64,000 nucleotides of DNA from Bacillus sp. AFS006103 (GCA_002559145.1 NTXX01000078.1:174881-238880), one strand, 5' to 3'. Shown: positions 1 to 7,959, counted from the stretch's first letter. Notes: generated from the letters alone by a model not told the origin. Numbers and translations are program-made.

Positions 1-118
1 TACTGTATAAATTTTGTCCGACACCTTCGTGAAGTTCTAAGGCAATCCGCTTTATTTCTTCCTCTTGGGAATGAATAATATAAGAACTTATATGTTGTTT
101 TGAATTTAATGAATCCAT
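1..118 (-). CDS. Sensor histidine kinase, NarL/LiaS family (5' part only)
   Basis: The first 39 codons are inside the window and the rest runs off the left edge. The start ATG is preceded by GGAGGTG at 123-129. The visible protein contains RIALELHEGVGQNL, which matches the H-box of HisKA_3 kinases (usually ...ELHDxVGQ.L), so His30 is the likely phosphorylated residue. No membrane segment precedes it, so the kinase is probably cytoplasmic like NreB or DegS, with signal sensing by a later or separate domain. It follows the oxidoreductase operon on the same strand. NreB-type kinases control nitrate and oxygen responses, so a regulatory link to that operon is a reasonable inference. A response regulator would be expected beyond the window. 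Confidence 0.75.
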   Translation of the reverse strand, partial: MDSLNSKQHISSYIIHSQEEEIKRIALELHEGVGQNLYS

Positions 119-135
119 CCCGCACCTCCAATTAT

Positions 136-167
136 AAAAAAAGGCAGGTTCTTGTTAGAAGACCTGG
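136..167 (-). terminator. Intrinsic terminator overlapping a stop codon
   Basis: On the minus strand CAGGTCTT and AAGAACCTG form a stem with one bulged base, followed by CC and a run of seven T. The stop codon of the preceding gene (155-157) lies in the loop side of the stem. It would separate the oxidoreductase operon from the kinase gene downstream. Confidence 0.55.
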
Positions 168-436
168 ACCTTTTTTACAGTATATGTTAAGCCGCTCTCC
201 GAATCAAAAGCCGACCAATATCCTTCCGACTGACTGACTCGACTATTTAGCGGTACAGCAAGAAAATAAAAATCATCAAAATATAAGCGAATATGGGATT
301 TATCTGGACAAAACTGTACCTTCTTGATGGTTTTCTTTACGATAGGGGCCTGGTCTCCACCATCCCCATCTTGAATAGCAATCACAACAGGTTCACCAAC
401 AAAAGTATTTAAGTCTTCTAATTTAATGAGTTCCAC
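155..436 (-). CDS. Small hypothetical protein, last gene of oxidoreductase operon
   Basis: This is a 93-residue soluble protein that I do not recognise. It starts with GTG, preceded by GAGAGGA about ten bases upstream, and the start lies inside the 3' end of the preceding gene (14-base overlap), which indicates translational coupling. The middle is acidic and glycine-rich (QDGDGGDQ), and the second half is rich in aromatic residues with alternating hydrophobic stretches, consistent with a small beta-rich fold. There are no cysteine motifs apart from a single Cys. Its only functional clue is operon membership with the Rieske, ferredoxin and molybdenum subunits; it could be an assembly factor or accessory subunit. 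Confidence 0.6.
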   Translation of the reverse strand: MELIKLEDLNTFVGEPVVIAIQDGDGGDQAPIVKKTIKKVQFCPDKSHIRLYFDDFYFLAVPLNSRVSQSEGYWSAFDSESGLTYTVKKVQVF

Positions 437-740
437 AGCTGTTACATCCTCTCTTCACCGGATAGATGAACATCTTATAGCCCTGCAAATACTCCCAAAA
501 CTTCTCGCCGGCGTTTTCCTCGATGAATTGAATCGTTTCTTCCTCCGAACTCCAGTCACTCATTCCCTTCACTTCCGCAATGACCATTTCCGCACCATCA
601 ATTGACTTTTTTTCAAGAAACCAATTCAACCGTTTTTTTGCAAAGGTATTCTTCAATAACTCATCAATTTCTGCGGAAAAATCACCAGCTTCTGGACGGA
701 CAAAACAAAAGTCAATATAGGTCTCACTAGTCATGGACAT
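423..740 (-). CDS. Small hypothetical protein with C-terminal CxxC
   Basis: This is a 105-residue acidic protein of unknown function. It overlaps its upstream neighbour by 14 bases and its downstream neighbour by 14 bases, so the three small genes are translationally coupled. It has no signal peptide or membrane segment. The C-terminus carries a CNSCG motif just before the end, which could bind a metal or act as a redox thiol pair. ATG 740 was chosen (GGTG just upstream); a second ATG two codons later is possible. Membership in the oxidoreductase operon suggests a maturation or cofactor-insertion role, but nothing in the sequence proves it. Confidence 0.6.
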   Translation of the reverse strand: MSMTSETYIDFCFVRPEAGDFSAEIDELLKNTFAKKRLNWFLEKKSIDGAEMVIAEVKGMSDWSSEEETIQFIEENAGEKFWEYLQGYKMFIYPVKRGCNSCGTH

Positions 741-918
741 TCACACCTTTTTTATAGATAAGGAATGCGACTGGAAATAAAATAACATTGATGACCGCAG
801 CGATGATGGTATTTGAGTAATTTTCAAAGAAATATTGATGTACCATATATTGAGTGAAAATAATATTTAACATCAACACCGCAAGTAGTAACACAACAGG
901 CAGATAACTACGCTTCAT
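727..918 (-). CDS. Small membrane protein, two transmembrane helices
   Basis: The 63-residue product has two hydrophobic helices, roughly residues 5-27 and 36-57, joined by a short loop, ending in a basic IYKKG segment. It starts with ATG inside the 3' end of the Rieske gene (11-base overlap), with GGGGTG as ribosome site. I do not recognise a family. Tight coupling to the Rieske gene suggests a small subunit or anchor of the membrane-associated oxidoreductase, comparable in size to minor subunits of other respiratory complexes; this is inference. Confidence 0.6.
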   Translation of the reverse strand: MKRSYLPVVLLLAVLMLNIIFTQYMVHQYFFENYSNTIIAAVINVILFPVAFLIYKKGVNVHD

Positions 919-1432
919 AACGTTTCACCCCTACTGCATATACTGCATCATTTTCAACCTTTACATAAATTTCAGGAAGCGGACGGCGCGGTGGTCCAGC
1001 AATTGGTGCACCAGATTCCACATCGAATTTTCCGTGATGGCAAGGACACAGCATTTCACCTTCATCCTTTTTCCAAAACACAGGACATCTTAGGTGGGTA
1101 CAGGCATTTTGGTAGGCAACGTATTTCGTTTCCGATAGCCTAATTAAAATCGCACTGTCATGCTCACCCGGAAAGGCAAAGTCAACGGCGTCTCCGATTG
1201 GCAGCGCTTTGACATCGGTAATTTTATGCTTTGGATATTTTTTATCTCCCAATCCCGATAATTCTTTTGCAGCCAAGGCTCCCCAAGGAAGTGAGGAAAC
1301 AGCAAATACTCCTGCCGCACCCACTAGTGTTTTCATAAAGCCGCGACGGTCAAGCTTTCTTTCATTATTACGGTTTATATTATGTGTGTAATTATCTTCA
1401 TTGAATGGGATTTTATTATTTTTATCGGTCAT
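908..1432 (-). CDS. Tat-exported Rieske [2Fe-2S] protein
   Basis: The 174-residue protein has an N-terminal twin-arginine signal (DRRGFMK, residues 28-34) followed by a hydrophobic segment at about 35-55 that can act as a membrane anchor. The C-terminal half is a Rieske domain: CTHLRC (Cys111, His113) and CPCHH (Cys129, His132) supply the cluster ligands, and Cys116/Cys131 match the disulfide pair of high-potential Rieske proteins. The start has GGAGGG upstream. It lies 11 bases after the ferredoxin gene. Rieske domains of this kind accept electrons from quinol on the outer membrane face. Its presence with a NapA-like subunit that lacks a signal peptide is unusual and is discussed in the findings. 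Confidence 0.88.
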   Translation of the reverse strand: MTDKNNKIPFNEDNYTHNINRNNERKLDRRGFMKTLVGAAGVFAVSSLPWGALAAKELSGLGDKKYPKHKITDVKALPIGDAVDFAFPGEHDSAILIRLSETKYVAYQNACTHLRCPVFWKKDEGEMLCPCHHGKFDVESGAPIAGPPRRPLPEIYVKVENDAVYAVGVKRYEA

Positions 1433-1443
1433 GCGAATCCCTC

Positions 1444-2004
1444 CTAAAACAATTTAGTGACGCCCTGCAGGATACCAGGAAGATTCACTTTTACATTGGT
1501 TTCGCCTTCTAAGTAAGGCATACTTGTTACCCATTTACCATTATCAAGGTTAAATTGCTTTTGTTTGGCTTCAATTTCTTCATCTGTCAACCATTGCAAG
1601 GTATTAGACGGGCACACACTCGCACACATTGGCGGGATGCCATCCTTGGTACGGTCAATACATAGGTCGCACTTGTACATTAAATTTTGCTCTGTATCAA
1701 ACTTCGGTATTCCATATGGGCAAGCAATCGTACAGTTTTGGCAGCCAATACATTTTTCAACAAGCGCCGAAAGCACCGCTCCTGTTTCGTGAATTTGGAT
1801 CGCCTGTGCCGGACAGCTTCTCGCACAAGCTGGATTCACACAATGAAGGCACATAAGAGGCATGGTTTGACGGTTAACAAGCGGGTTAACGTCGTAAACA
1901 TAGTTACGGTTACGTTCCTCATGCCCACCGCACTGTGTACAAGCCGCTAAACAAGAACGGCACCCTATACAGTTTTCAAGTTCAAGATATAGCCTCTTTT
2001 TCAT
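1444..2004 (-). CDS. Four-cluster ferredoxin subunit (DmsB/NrfC type)
   Basis: The 186-residue protein holds four cysteine groups typical of [4Fe-4S] electron-transfer subunits of molybdopterin enzymes: CIGCRSCLAAC near residue 12, CLHCVNPACARSC near 52, CIGCQNCTIAC near 85, and CDLC...CASVC at 112-131. Such subunits wire the catalytic subunit to a membrane quinone-reactive subunit. No signal peptide is present. Its ATG follows the stop codon of the catalytic subunit directly (TAAATG), and the ribosome site lies inside that gene. The length is that of DmsB/NrfC relatives. Confidence 0.88.
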   Translation of the reverse strand: MKKRLYLELENCIGCRSCLAACTQCGGHEERNRNYVYDVNPLVNRQTMPLMCLHCVNPACARSCPAQAIQIHETGAVLSALVEKCIGCQNCTIACPYGIPKFDTEQNLMYKCDLCIDRTKDGIPPMCASVCPSNTLQWLTDEEIEAKQKQFNLDNGKWVTSMPYLEGETNVKVNLPGILQGVTKLF

Positions 2005-4173
2005 TTACTGCACCTTCTTCATTTCTAGTTTTTCTATCTGTGCGGCACACGCTTTGAATTCCGGCATCCGTGACATCGGGTCAAGCGCGGCAATTGTTAA
2101 TAGATTAATAGATTTATCGTGGCCAAAATGGTAGGGAACGAATACAGTATCTTTTCGAATCGCTTCCGTAATTTTCACTTTATATTCAGCCTCACCTCTA
2201 CGGGTAAACAGGCGCACAAACTCTTCATGTTCAATGTTATATTTTGCAGCAGTTTCTGGATGCACTTCTACATATGGCTCTGGGCACATATCTCGTAAAA
2301 ACTGAATCCGGCGAGTTTGATTCCCAGAAAGATAATGGTAGACCACACGTCCGGTGGTTAAGCGCAATGGATATTCTTGATCTGGCTCTTCAGCGGGTGG
2401 ACGGTATGGAAGTGCACATATTTTAGCTTTCCCATCTGGATGATAGAACTTTTTATCTAAGAACATATGTGGTGTTCCTTCATCGGCTTCATCTTTACAA
2501 GGCCAAAACACACCATCTTGTTTGTCGATTTTATCCCATGTGGCTCCGTAATAATCAGCGTAGCCACCCTTAGAAGCTAAACGGAATTCGTCTGCCACAT
2601 CTCTTGCTGTTTTCAAATGAGAGAAATATTTCCCTCTTCCAAGGTATTCTGCAAGCTCTGCTTGAATCTGCCAATCAGGCTTTGATTCACCAAGCGGCTC
2701 TTGGGCTTTATTGATCTTTATGATCCGTCCTTCTAGGTTTGTAACTGTTCCTTCATCTTCAGACCACGTAACTGTTGGAAGTATAACATCGGCAAATTCA
2801 GCTGATTCAGAAAGATAGAAGTCTGCACAAACCATGAAATCTAAACCCTTCATAGCTTTGCGGACAAAGTTTAAGTTTGGTGCAGATACTGCTGGATTTG
2901 AACAGAGCAAATACATCGCTCGGATTGTTTTTTGTTCCATTAATTCAAACATTTCGTAAGCAGACACACCTGGCTGCGGCATTTCTTCTGGAGTAATTCC
3001 CCAAACCTGACATACTTCTTCAACATGCTTCGGATTCGTAAGTTTACGGTAGCCCGGAAGTAAGTCTGACTTTTGACCATGTTCACGGCCGCCTTGACCG
3101 TTTCCTTGACCCGTAAAAGTAGCAACCCCTGATTTTGGACGGCCAATTTTCCCAGTTACTAATGCCATGTTTGTGTAAGCCGATACGTTGTCGACCCCTT
3201 TATGCTGCTGCTCGATCCCGCGGGCAAACATTACAACAGCATTTGGTGCTTTTCCGTAAATTTCAGCGGCACGAATGATCTTTTCAGGTGCAACGCCAGT
3301 AATTTCACTTGTATATTCTGGTGTAAATTCCTTTACTAATTCTTTGGTTTCTTCAAAGCCATTTGTATGATTATTTACAAATTCTTCATCGGCATAGCCG
3401 TTTTGAATTAGTAAATTTAATATTCCGTTTGCAAGTGCAAGGTCTGTTCCTGGTCTTAAATCTAAGTGAACATCTGCCCTTCTGGCAATTGGTGTTTCAC
3501 GAGGGTCTGCTACAATTAAGTAACCTCCCCTTTCCTGGACGGCCCACACTCGGAACATCGAAGTTGGGTGACACTCTGCTGTATTGCTTCCTGCAATAAA
3601 CAAACAATCTGTTTCATGAAGATCTGTCCAAGGTAATGTTGAACCGCGGTCAACTCCAAAAGAACGGAGGAAGCCACCAGCTGCACTCGACATACAGAAA
3701 CGGCCGTTATAGTCGATATAGCGAGTTTGCATCGCAACCCTTGCAAACTTCCCAGTTAAATAACATTTTTCATTGGTCATTGATACTCCACTGAAGACCG
3801 ATAAACTATCTTTTCCGTATTTGCTCTGAAGTTCAGCAAACTTTTTCGCAATTAGGCTGTAAGCTTCATCCCAGGTTGCTTCACGGAATCCTTCTTTTGT
3901 ACCCTTTAGTGAGGCATCATCCCGGATTAATGGTTTCAAGATTCGATCATCATGGTTTGTTTGCTGGTACGCAGTAACCCCTTTCGGACACATTTTTCCG
4001 ACGGTAACTGGCCAATCATAACGAGGCTCTACCCCGATTATTTTATTTGTTTTTGTATTCACACGTAAATTCATCCCGCATTGCATTCCACAATAGCTGC
4101 AGTGCGTTTTAACGAGTGTTTCATTTGGATGACGTAGATTCTCTATCTCCTTGAAAAACTTATCCCTTTGCAT
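2005..4173 (-). CDS. Molybdopterin oxidoreductase, NapA/NasC-like catalytic subunit
   Basis: This 722-residue protein begins with an N-terminal [4Fe-4S] site (Cys25, Cys28, Cys32, Cys62 in CSYCGMQC...MCPKG). The likely molybdenum ligand is Cys160 in NGRFCMSSAAGG, followed by GSNTAECHP, both aligned with nitrate reductases of the NapA/NasA group. The C-terminal MGD-binding domain carries TGRVVYHY. There is no Tat or Sec signal. I chose ATG 4173 because AGGAGG stands nine bases upstream and the gene then overlaps the membrane subunit gene by 14 bases; an in-frame upstream extension would read through that gene and does not resemble the family. Nitrate is the most likely substrate, but other N or S oxyanions cannot be excluded. 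Confidence 0.85.
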   Translation of the reverse strand: MQRDKFFKEIENLRHPNETLVKTHCSYCGMQCGMNLRVNTKTNKIIGVEPRYDWPVTVGKMCPKGVTAYQQTNHDDRILKPLIRDDASLKGTKEGFREATWDEAYSLIAKKFAELQSKYGKDSLSVFSGVSMTNEKCYLTGKFARVAMQTRYIDYNGRFCMSSAAGGFLRSFGVDRGSTLPWTDLHETDCLFIAGSNTAECHPTSMFRVWAVQERGGYLIVADPRETPIARRADVHLDLRPGTDLALANGILNLLIQNGYADEEFVNNHTNGFEETKELVKEFTPEYTSEITGVAPEKIIRAAEIYGKAPNAVVMFARGIEQQHKGVDNVSAYTNMALVTGKIGRPKSGVATFTGQGNGQGGREHGQKSDLLPGYRKLTNPKHVEEVCQVWGITPEEMPQPGVSAYEMFELMEQKTIRAMYLLCSNPAVSAPNLNFVRKAMKGLDFMVCADFYLSESAEFADVILPTVTWSEDEGTVTNLEGRIIKINKAQEPLGESKPDWQIQAELAEYLGRGKYFSHLKTARDVADEFRLASKGGYADYYGATWDKIDKQDGVFWPCKDEADEGTPHMFLDKKFYHPDGKAKICALPYRPPAEEPDQEYPLRLTTGRVVYHYLSGNQTRRIQFLRDMCPEPYVEVHPETAAKYNIEHEEFVRLFTRRGEAEYKVKITEAIRKDTVFVPYHFGHDKSINLLTIAALDPMSRMPEFKACAAQIEKLEMKKVQ

Positions 4174-5242
4174 TCTGGTTTGCCTCCTTGACTTTAACTT
4201 GATGTGTTGCGAAGCCTGAGAATCTAGAGATTCTATATTTTCTGCGACATGGCAGGCATAGCTCGGCAAGATTAAAACCATCCTGCATGTTGAATTCCAT
4301 ATCATTAACACCCAATACTTGGATGACATCGTTTGACTGTTCTACAGAGACAAAATGATCTCCGCACACCTTACATTCTTTCATGTGCTGCTCACCATAA
4401 TGTTCACGGTAGTTTCTAGCAAATACGCTCATTGGACGGAATGGAATATGCGCTAGCTTTCCAAATGGTAAATAAATTAATGTTACGATCACAGAAAATT
4501 GGTGAATCAGTGACATTTGCGGCTGCATCCAGCCATGCAGGACAATATTTTGGAAAGTTAATAATAATCCAGTAATCGAAATAAATAACAATAAGTATAG
4601 CGGTAAAAAGTCATACATGAATTTTTGTTCTGCTCTCGCCTGCATATTACTTAAGCGGCGGTAAAGCGCCATGCACACACCCGCAGTCACCATGATCGCT
4701 GCGATATTTAGTGCATTATAGGAGAACCATGCAATAATTCCTTCGGCTTTGACATTCATTACGTTCATTCCAAATAACACAATCGTATAGTATCCATTAT
4801 CTTCCATCGTAAAATACATCCAGCTGAACACAAGCGGGAAAGTTACCAAGCAGGCGAGGACACAGCCCCAGCCGATTAGAATATGCTGTACCCACCGGTA
4901 AAGCCCGCGGTTTCGAATAAAATCGTAAATGGCTAAATGATTAACAGCCGTTTTCGGTGTACTTTTTCGAAATAAAAGCTTTAAGCCCTTTTTGATCATA
5001 ATTTTGGTTGGCGGTCTTTCCCCCCAAGCAATAAAGCGGTAGAAAAATCCGCCAATAAATACGATTGTTCCGACCATGTATCCGTATAGATTTAAGTCAA
5101 TGTGCGTGAACATTCGTGTGCCAATAAACATTAAAATCGCGATTCCGACAACCGTTAGAAACATTGATTTAGCAAAATGTGAAGCAAAAGCTTGATTGAC
5201 CGATCTTCCTAACTTTTTATTCGTTGCAATATTTGCTTGCAT
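4160..5242 (-). CDS. Membrane cytochrome-like subunit with cytoplasmic CxxC pairs
   Basis: The 360-residue protein has about five or six membrane segments (near 27-45, 50-70, 117-145, 150-165, 170-192, 212-232, 245-262) with histidines near helix ends (His120, His236, His247, His265) that could ligate b-type haem as in NarI-like subunits. The soluble C-terminus carries two CxxC pairs, CKVC (290-293) and CLPC (329-332), which may bind zinc or an iron-sulfur cluster. It is the first gene of the operon and overlaps the catalytic gene. I infer that it passes electrons between quinone and the ferredoxin subunit. Haem binding is not proven from sequence. Confidence 0.7.
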   Translation of the reverse strand: MQANIATNKKLGRSVNQAFASHFAKSMFLTVVGIAILMFIGTRMFTHIDLNLYGYMVGTIVFIGGFFYRFIAWGERPPTKIMIKKGLKLLFRKSTPKTAVNHLAIYDFIRNRGLYRWVQHILIGWGCVLACLVTFPLVFSWMYFTMEDNGYYTIVLFGMNVMNVKAEGIIAWFSYNALNIAAIMVTAGVCMALYRRLSNMQARAEQKFMYDFLPLYLLLFISITGLLLTFQNIVLHGWMQPQMSLIHQFSVIVTLIYLPFGKLAHIPFRPMSVFARNYREHYGEQHMKECKVCGDHFVSVEQSNDVIQVLGVNDMEFNMQDGFNLAELCLPCRRKYRISRFSGFATHQVKVKEANQNAKG

Positions 5243-5262
5243 CCTAAGTCCCTCCTAAAAAA

Positions 5263-5313
5263 ATAACACCACCGTTTTTCTTACTCTAATTGTAAGAAAA
5301 ATGGTGGTGTTAT
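5263..5313 (-). promoter_or_regulatory. Terminator-like leader hairpin before oxidoreductase operon
   Basis: Two 22-base arms (5263-5284 and 5292-5313) pair with a single G-U wobble around a seven-base loop. On the minus strand the stem is followed by ATTTTTTTAGGAGGG, so a complete intrinsic terminator ends only a few bases before the ribosome site of the gene starting at 5242. No promoter fits between hairpin and ribosome site. It could end transcripts from the M50 gene, act as an attenuator for the operon, or both. Confidence 0.7.
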
Positions 5314-5401
5314 ACATATCAGGGAGTTCCCCTATCATGGGGGAGAAAAACCCTTAGAAATGTTATTTTAGACAAATGTCTGTCACATTTAGTATTGGCA
5401 C

Positions 5402-6583
5402 CTATTGTTGCGCGTATTTTTTACGCCATGAATAGAATAGAAGCATGAACCCAATAAGTATTTGCAAGGTAAATAGGATTGCATCCCAAAACGGAAGAGA
5501 GGTCGGCCCTTCAGAAAAACCAGGAAGGATTTTTTTCCATGCAAACAATAATTGTGGGATATAAAAGAATGTATATAAGCTCACAGTCAATGCGACTCCT
5601 AAAGCGTAAAAGACTGAATATAAGTTAACAATTCTTCTTTCTCCCTCAAACGTTACCTCTTTTATCGATGGAACCTTTAGAAATGAAATCTTCTCTTTTA
5701 TTGCCTGCTGGGCATTTTCCATCAAATTATAGCAGCCAGATACATTTTCAAAAACATAATATAAATCGGTTTTCATATAGATACAAAGTTGGTATATCAT
5801 GCGGATAAAGGTATCTAATACAATAATATTCATTATGCTCAGGAATATCCCTGAACCATTTGGTACAATCAGTTGACTTATCAAGGCAATGGAAAGGATT
5901 ACAGTATCAAAACAAATCCCAGCCATGAATAAAACATTTCGATCTTTTGATGGAAGTTTCCATACTGAAGACATATCTGTTTCTAATACGACTAGGAATA
6001 AACGGTGACCTACTTCCAATTTAGTAGGAAGATTTTGAGCTCTCATCGCTAGAATATGGCCGAATTCATGTATTAATACTGTACAAAAAGTTAAGATAAT
6101 CCAGGTTGGGATATTCAGGACCATATAATCAAAGACAAATAAGTCTTTGTAATGAGGAAAAAGACTTGGATGGGATAATAAAAGGAACAAATTTAACATA
6201 AATAAAGCAACATAAAAGAGCAAAGCAACCTTATTAAAAAAGAATTTCCCCATCTTTGGCGAAATCCCCACAAAACCCAAATTCTCCTTTATCTTTACCT
6301 TTGTCACAACTCTTACACCATCAATTTCAGCAATTAAATTCAGCTCTAATAGCTGCTCAGCGAAATCGATAAGGTCAACTTTTTCTTTAGGATATTTTAC
6401 TCTGAGTTGTTGTTCAACTATCTCTAATGACTCTCCATTGTTGATTAAATCGATTGCATCAATACAAACCTTTGGCATTTCAAAAAATTCACCGGAATTT
6501 ATATTTTCAACAATAAAGTGTTTTTTTTCTTTACGAATTTTAATAGGGACTAATGTTAGATTTGAATTAGCGGAAATGACCAT
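5402..6583 (-). CDS. M50-family intramembrane metalloprotease with PqqD-like N-terminus
   Basis: The 393-residue protein has a soluble N-terminal domain (about 15-95) with the small winged-helix pattern of PqqD-like peptide-recognition domains, followed by about six membrane segments. The zinc motif HEFGH is at 172-176 inside a helix, and a KTDLYYVFEN motif (Asp273) matches the second metal-binding element seen in peptide-maturation members of M50. These features resemble proteases and transporters found in ribosomal peptide (RiPP) clusters rather than SpoIVFB or RseP. It lies 77 bases after a 20-codon peptide gene, separated by a terminator. I infer cleavage, export or immunity for that peptide. 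The ribosome site (AGGA, 11 bases upstream) is weak, consistent with low expression. Confidence 0.75.
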   Translation of the reverse strand: MVISANSNLTLVPIKIRKEKKHFIVENINSGEFFEMPKVCIDAIDLINNGESLEIVEQQLRVKYPKEKVDLIDFAEQLLELNLIAEIDGVRVVTKVKIKENLGFVGISPKMGKFFFNKVALLFYVALFMLNLFLLLSHPSLFPHYKDLFVFDYMVLNIPTWIILTFCTVLIHEFGHILAMRAQNLPTKLEVGHRLFLVVLETDMSSVWKLPSKDRNVLFMAGICFDTVILSIALISQLIVPNGSGIFLSIMNIIVLDTFIRMIYQLCIYMKTDLYYVFENVSGCYNLMENAQQAIKEKISFLKVPSIKEVTFEGERRIVNLYSVFYALGVALTVSLYTFFYIPQLLFAWKKILPGFSEGPTSLPFWDAILFTLQILIGFMLLFYSWRKKYAQQ

Positions 6584-6610
6584 TTAAACACCGTTCCTAA
6601 CAAGTAATCT

Positions 6611-6650
6611 ATAAATAAAACAGGATGCTAAGTTTTTTTCTAGCATCCTG
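6611..6650 (-). terminator. Intrinsic terminator after peptide gene
   Basis: CAGGATGCTA and TAGCATCCTG form a perfect ten-base stem around a ten-base loop, followed on the minus strand by TTTTATTTAT. It lies between the peptide gene and the protease gene. Such a partial terminator would make the peptide far more abundant than the protease, as is common in RiPP operons. Confidence 0.8.
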
Positions 6651-6660
6651 TTTTTCATGC

Positions 6661-6723
6661 TTATACAAACCAACAAATCCAACAACCAGTTAACTTTACT
6701 TTTTTTAATTTACGGATTTTCAA
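6661..6723 (-). CDS. Short Cys/Trp-rich peptide, putative RiPP or signal precursor
   Basis: A 20-codon frame starts with TTG and ends with TAA. Upstream AAAGGGGGTGAG gives an excellent ribosome site six bases before TTG; an in-frame GTG three codons earlier overlaps that site and is less likely. The peptide has a strongly basic N-terminal half (MKIRKLKKVKL) and a hydrophobic tail TGCWICWFV with two Cys and two Trp. It sits 18 bases after the HD-GYP gene and before a terminator and an M50 protease with a peptide-recognition-like domain. The composition and context suggest a precursor of a modified or pheromone-type peptide. I do not recognise the peptide family; no radical SAM or other tailoring enzyme is adjacent. 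Confidence 0.6.
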   Translation of the reverse strand: MKIRKLKKVKLTGCWICWFV

Positions 6724-6741
6724 GGCGCTCACCCCCTTTAA

Positions 6742-7923
6742 TTAGTATAAAGTTGCTGTAATTTCCTTATTTATTTCAATTTCAGATTTATCATGGATTT
6801 CTTTCCATAATGGAAAAGCCCTTTGAAATAAATTAACTAATTCAGGATCAAATTGGGTTCCTTTCCCCTCTAATATTCTCTGAAACGCCTCCTCAACTGA
6901 CAACGCATTTCTATAGGACCTATTAGATGTCATAGCATCAAACGCATCTGCAATTGCAGCCACTCGAGCAAGAAACGGGATATCCTCACCCTTCAATTGA
7001 TCAGGATAGCCTTTTCCATCCCACCGTTCATGATGAGATCGAATTACTTCGATACTACTGTTTAATCCAACCACTTTCGAAACTGCTTCAGCCCCTACGG
7101 TAGTGTGGGATTTTATTATTTCATACTCTTCTATTGTTAGCTTTGACGGTTTCATTAAAATATGATCAGGGATATGAATTTTTCCAATATCATGAAGTAG
7201 ACAAGCAAAATTAAATGCCTTTAGATCTTCTTCGGAATACTTCGCAGTTACTTTTGCTAACTCAAGAGCATAACTTGCAACTCGTTCACTATGACCTCTT
7301 GTATATGGGTCCTTTAGTTCAAGAGTAGCAATAACTCCCTTTACAATACCCGTAAGCTGTTGATCATAGGAGGTTTTAATTGCATTTACATACGCTTGGA
7401 ATCGCGATAACAATACAAATGCTAATATTGATAGAGTAGACACCAATAAAATTCCTATAAATACAACAGGAGCCTTGATCAATAATCCCACTGCAATATA
7501 TTTAAAAATTAATCCAACTGAAACCACTATCATAAAAGGCTTACTAACAAATATTGGTGATAGCAAAAGCCAAAAGATTTCCCCTGCACTGCCGCCCTTA
7601 TAAGCATCAGGATTACCATAGAAAGTTATAATGTCATTTAAAAATGTTATGCATGTATAACTTATAAAATAGATATATTTTATATAGTATGATTTTTGCT
7701 TTTTAGCAAAATAGTTGGCAACAGGTATTAAAGCAAACATGAATAAATAAATCAAAAAAATTAGTCGATTCGATGTCTGGTCACTAAATTGAGGGAAGTA
7801 CACAGTGATAAAATTAAAAATAATATCAAAAGAGATTGATATTATATAGAATAAAATTAAAAACCACTTTAGTGTCTGAGCTTCTTCATTTTTCAAATTA
7901 GGATCTATCATTTGTTTTTTCAT
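6742..7923 (-). CDS. Membrane HD-GYP phosphodiesterase
   Basis: The 393-residue protein has an N-terminal membrane sensor region (about residues 15-175, six or so helices) and a C-terminal HD-GYP domain. The domain shows the complete signature: RGHSERV, LLHDIGK (His244-Asp245), KSHTTVG (His273), and HHERWDGKGYP (297-307), so it should be active on cyclic di-GMP or a related cyclic dinucleotide. The membrane region is clearly homologous to that of the histidine kinase encoded upstream (8173-9414), with shared spacing of motifs such as SPIFV. The peptide gene follows within 18 bases, so the two are co-translated. I infer that the shared domain senses a common signal, possibly the peptide. Confidence 0.88.
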   Translation of the reverse strand: MKKQMIDPNLKNEEAQTLKWFLILFYIISISFDIIFNFITVYFPQFSDQTSNRLIFLIYLFMFALIPVANYFAKKQKSYYIKYIYFISYTCITFLNDIITFYGNPDAYKGGSAGEIFWLLLSPIFVSKPFMIVVSVGLIFKYIAVGLLIKAPVVFIGILLVSTLSILAFVLLSRFQAYVNAIKTSYDQQLTGIVKGVIATLELKDPYTRGHSERVASYALELAKVTAKYSEEDLKAFNFACLLHDIGKIHIPDHILMKPSKLTIEEYEIIKSHTTVGAEAVSKVVGLNSSIEVIRSHHERWDGKGYPDQLKGEDIPFLARVAAIADAFDAMTSNRSYRNALSVEEAFQRILEGKGTQFDPELVNLFQRAFPLWKEIHDKSEIEINKEITATLY

Positions 7924-7959
7924 TTGTTAACCTCTCAAAAAGTATTAGCATGAATCATT

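Noticed and set aside
2005..4329. Longer start for the molybdopterin oxidoreductase, adding 52 residues
   Set aside because: The extension is read from the 3' end of the membrane subunit gene and lacks family resemblance; ATG 4173 has a proper ribosome site.
5370..5390. Possible FNR box (TGTGACAGACATTTGTC) upstream of the oxidoreductase operon
   Set aside because: Only one half-site (TGTGA) fits; the second half does not match TCACA, so I do not annotate it.
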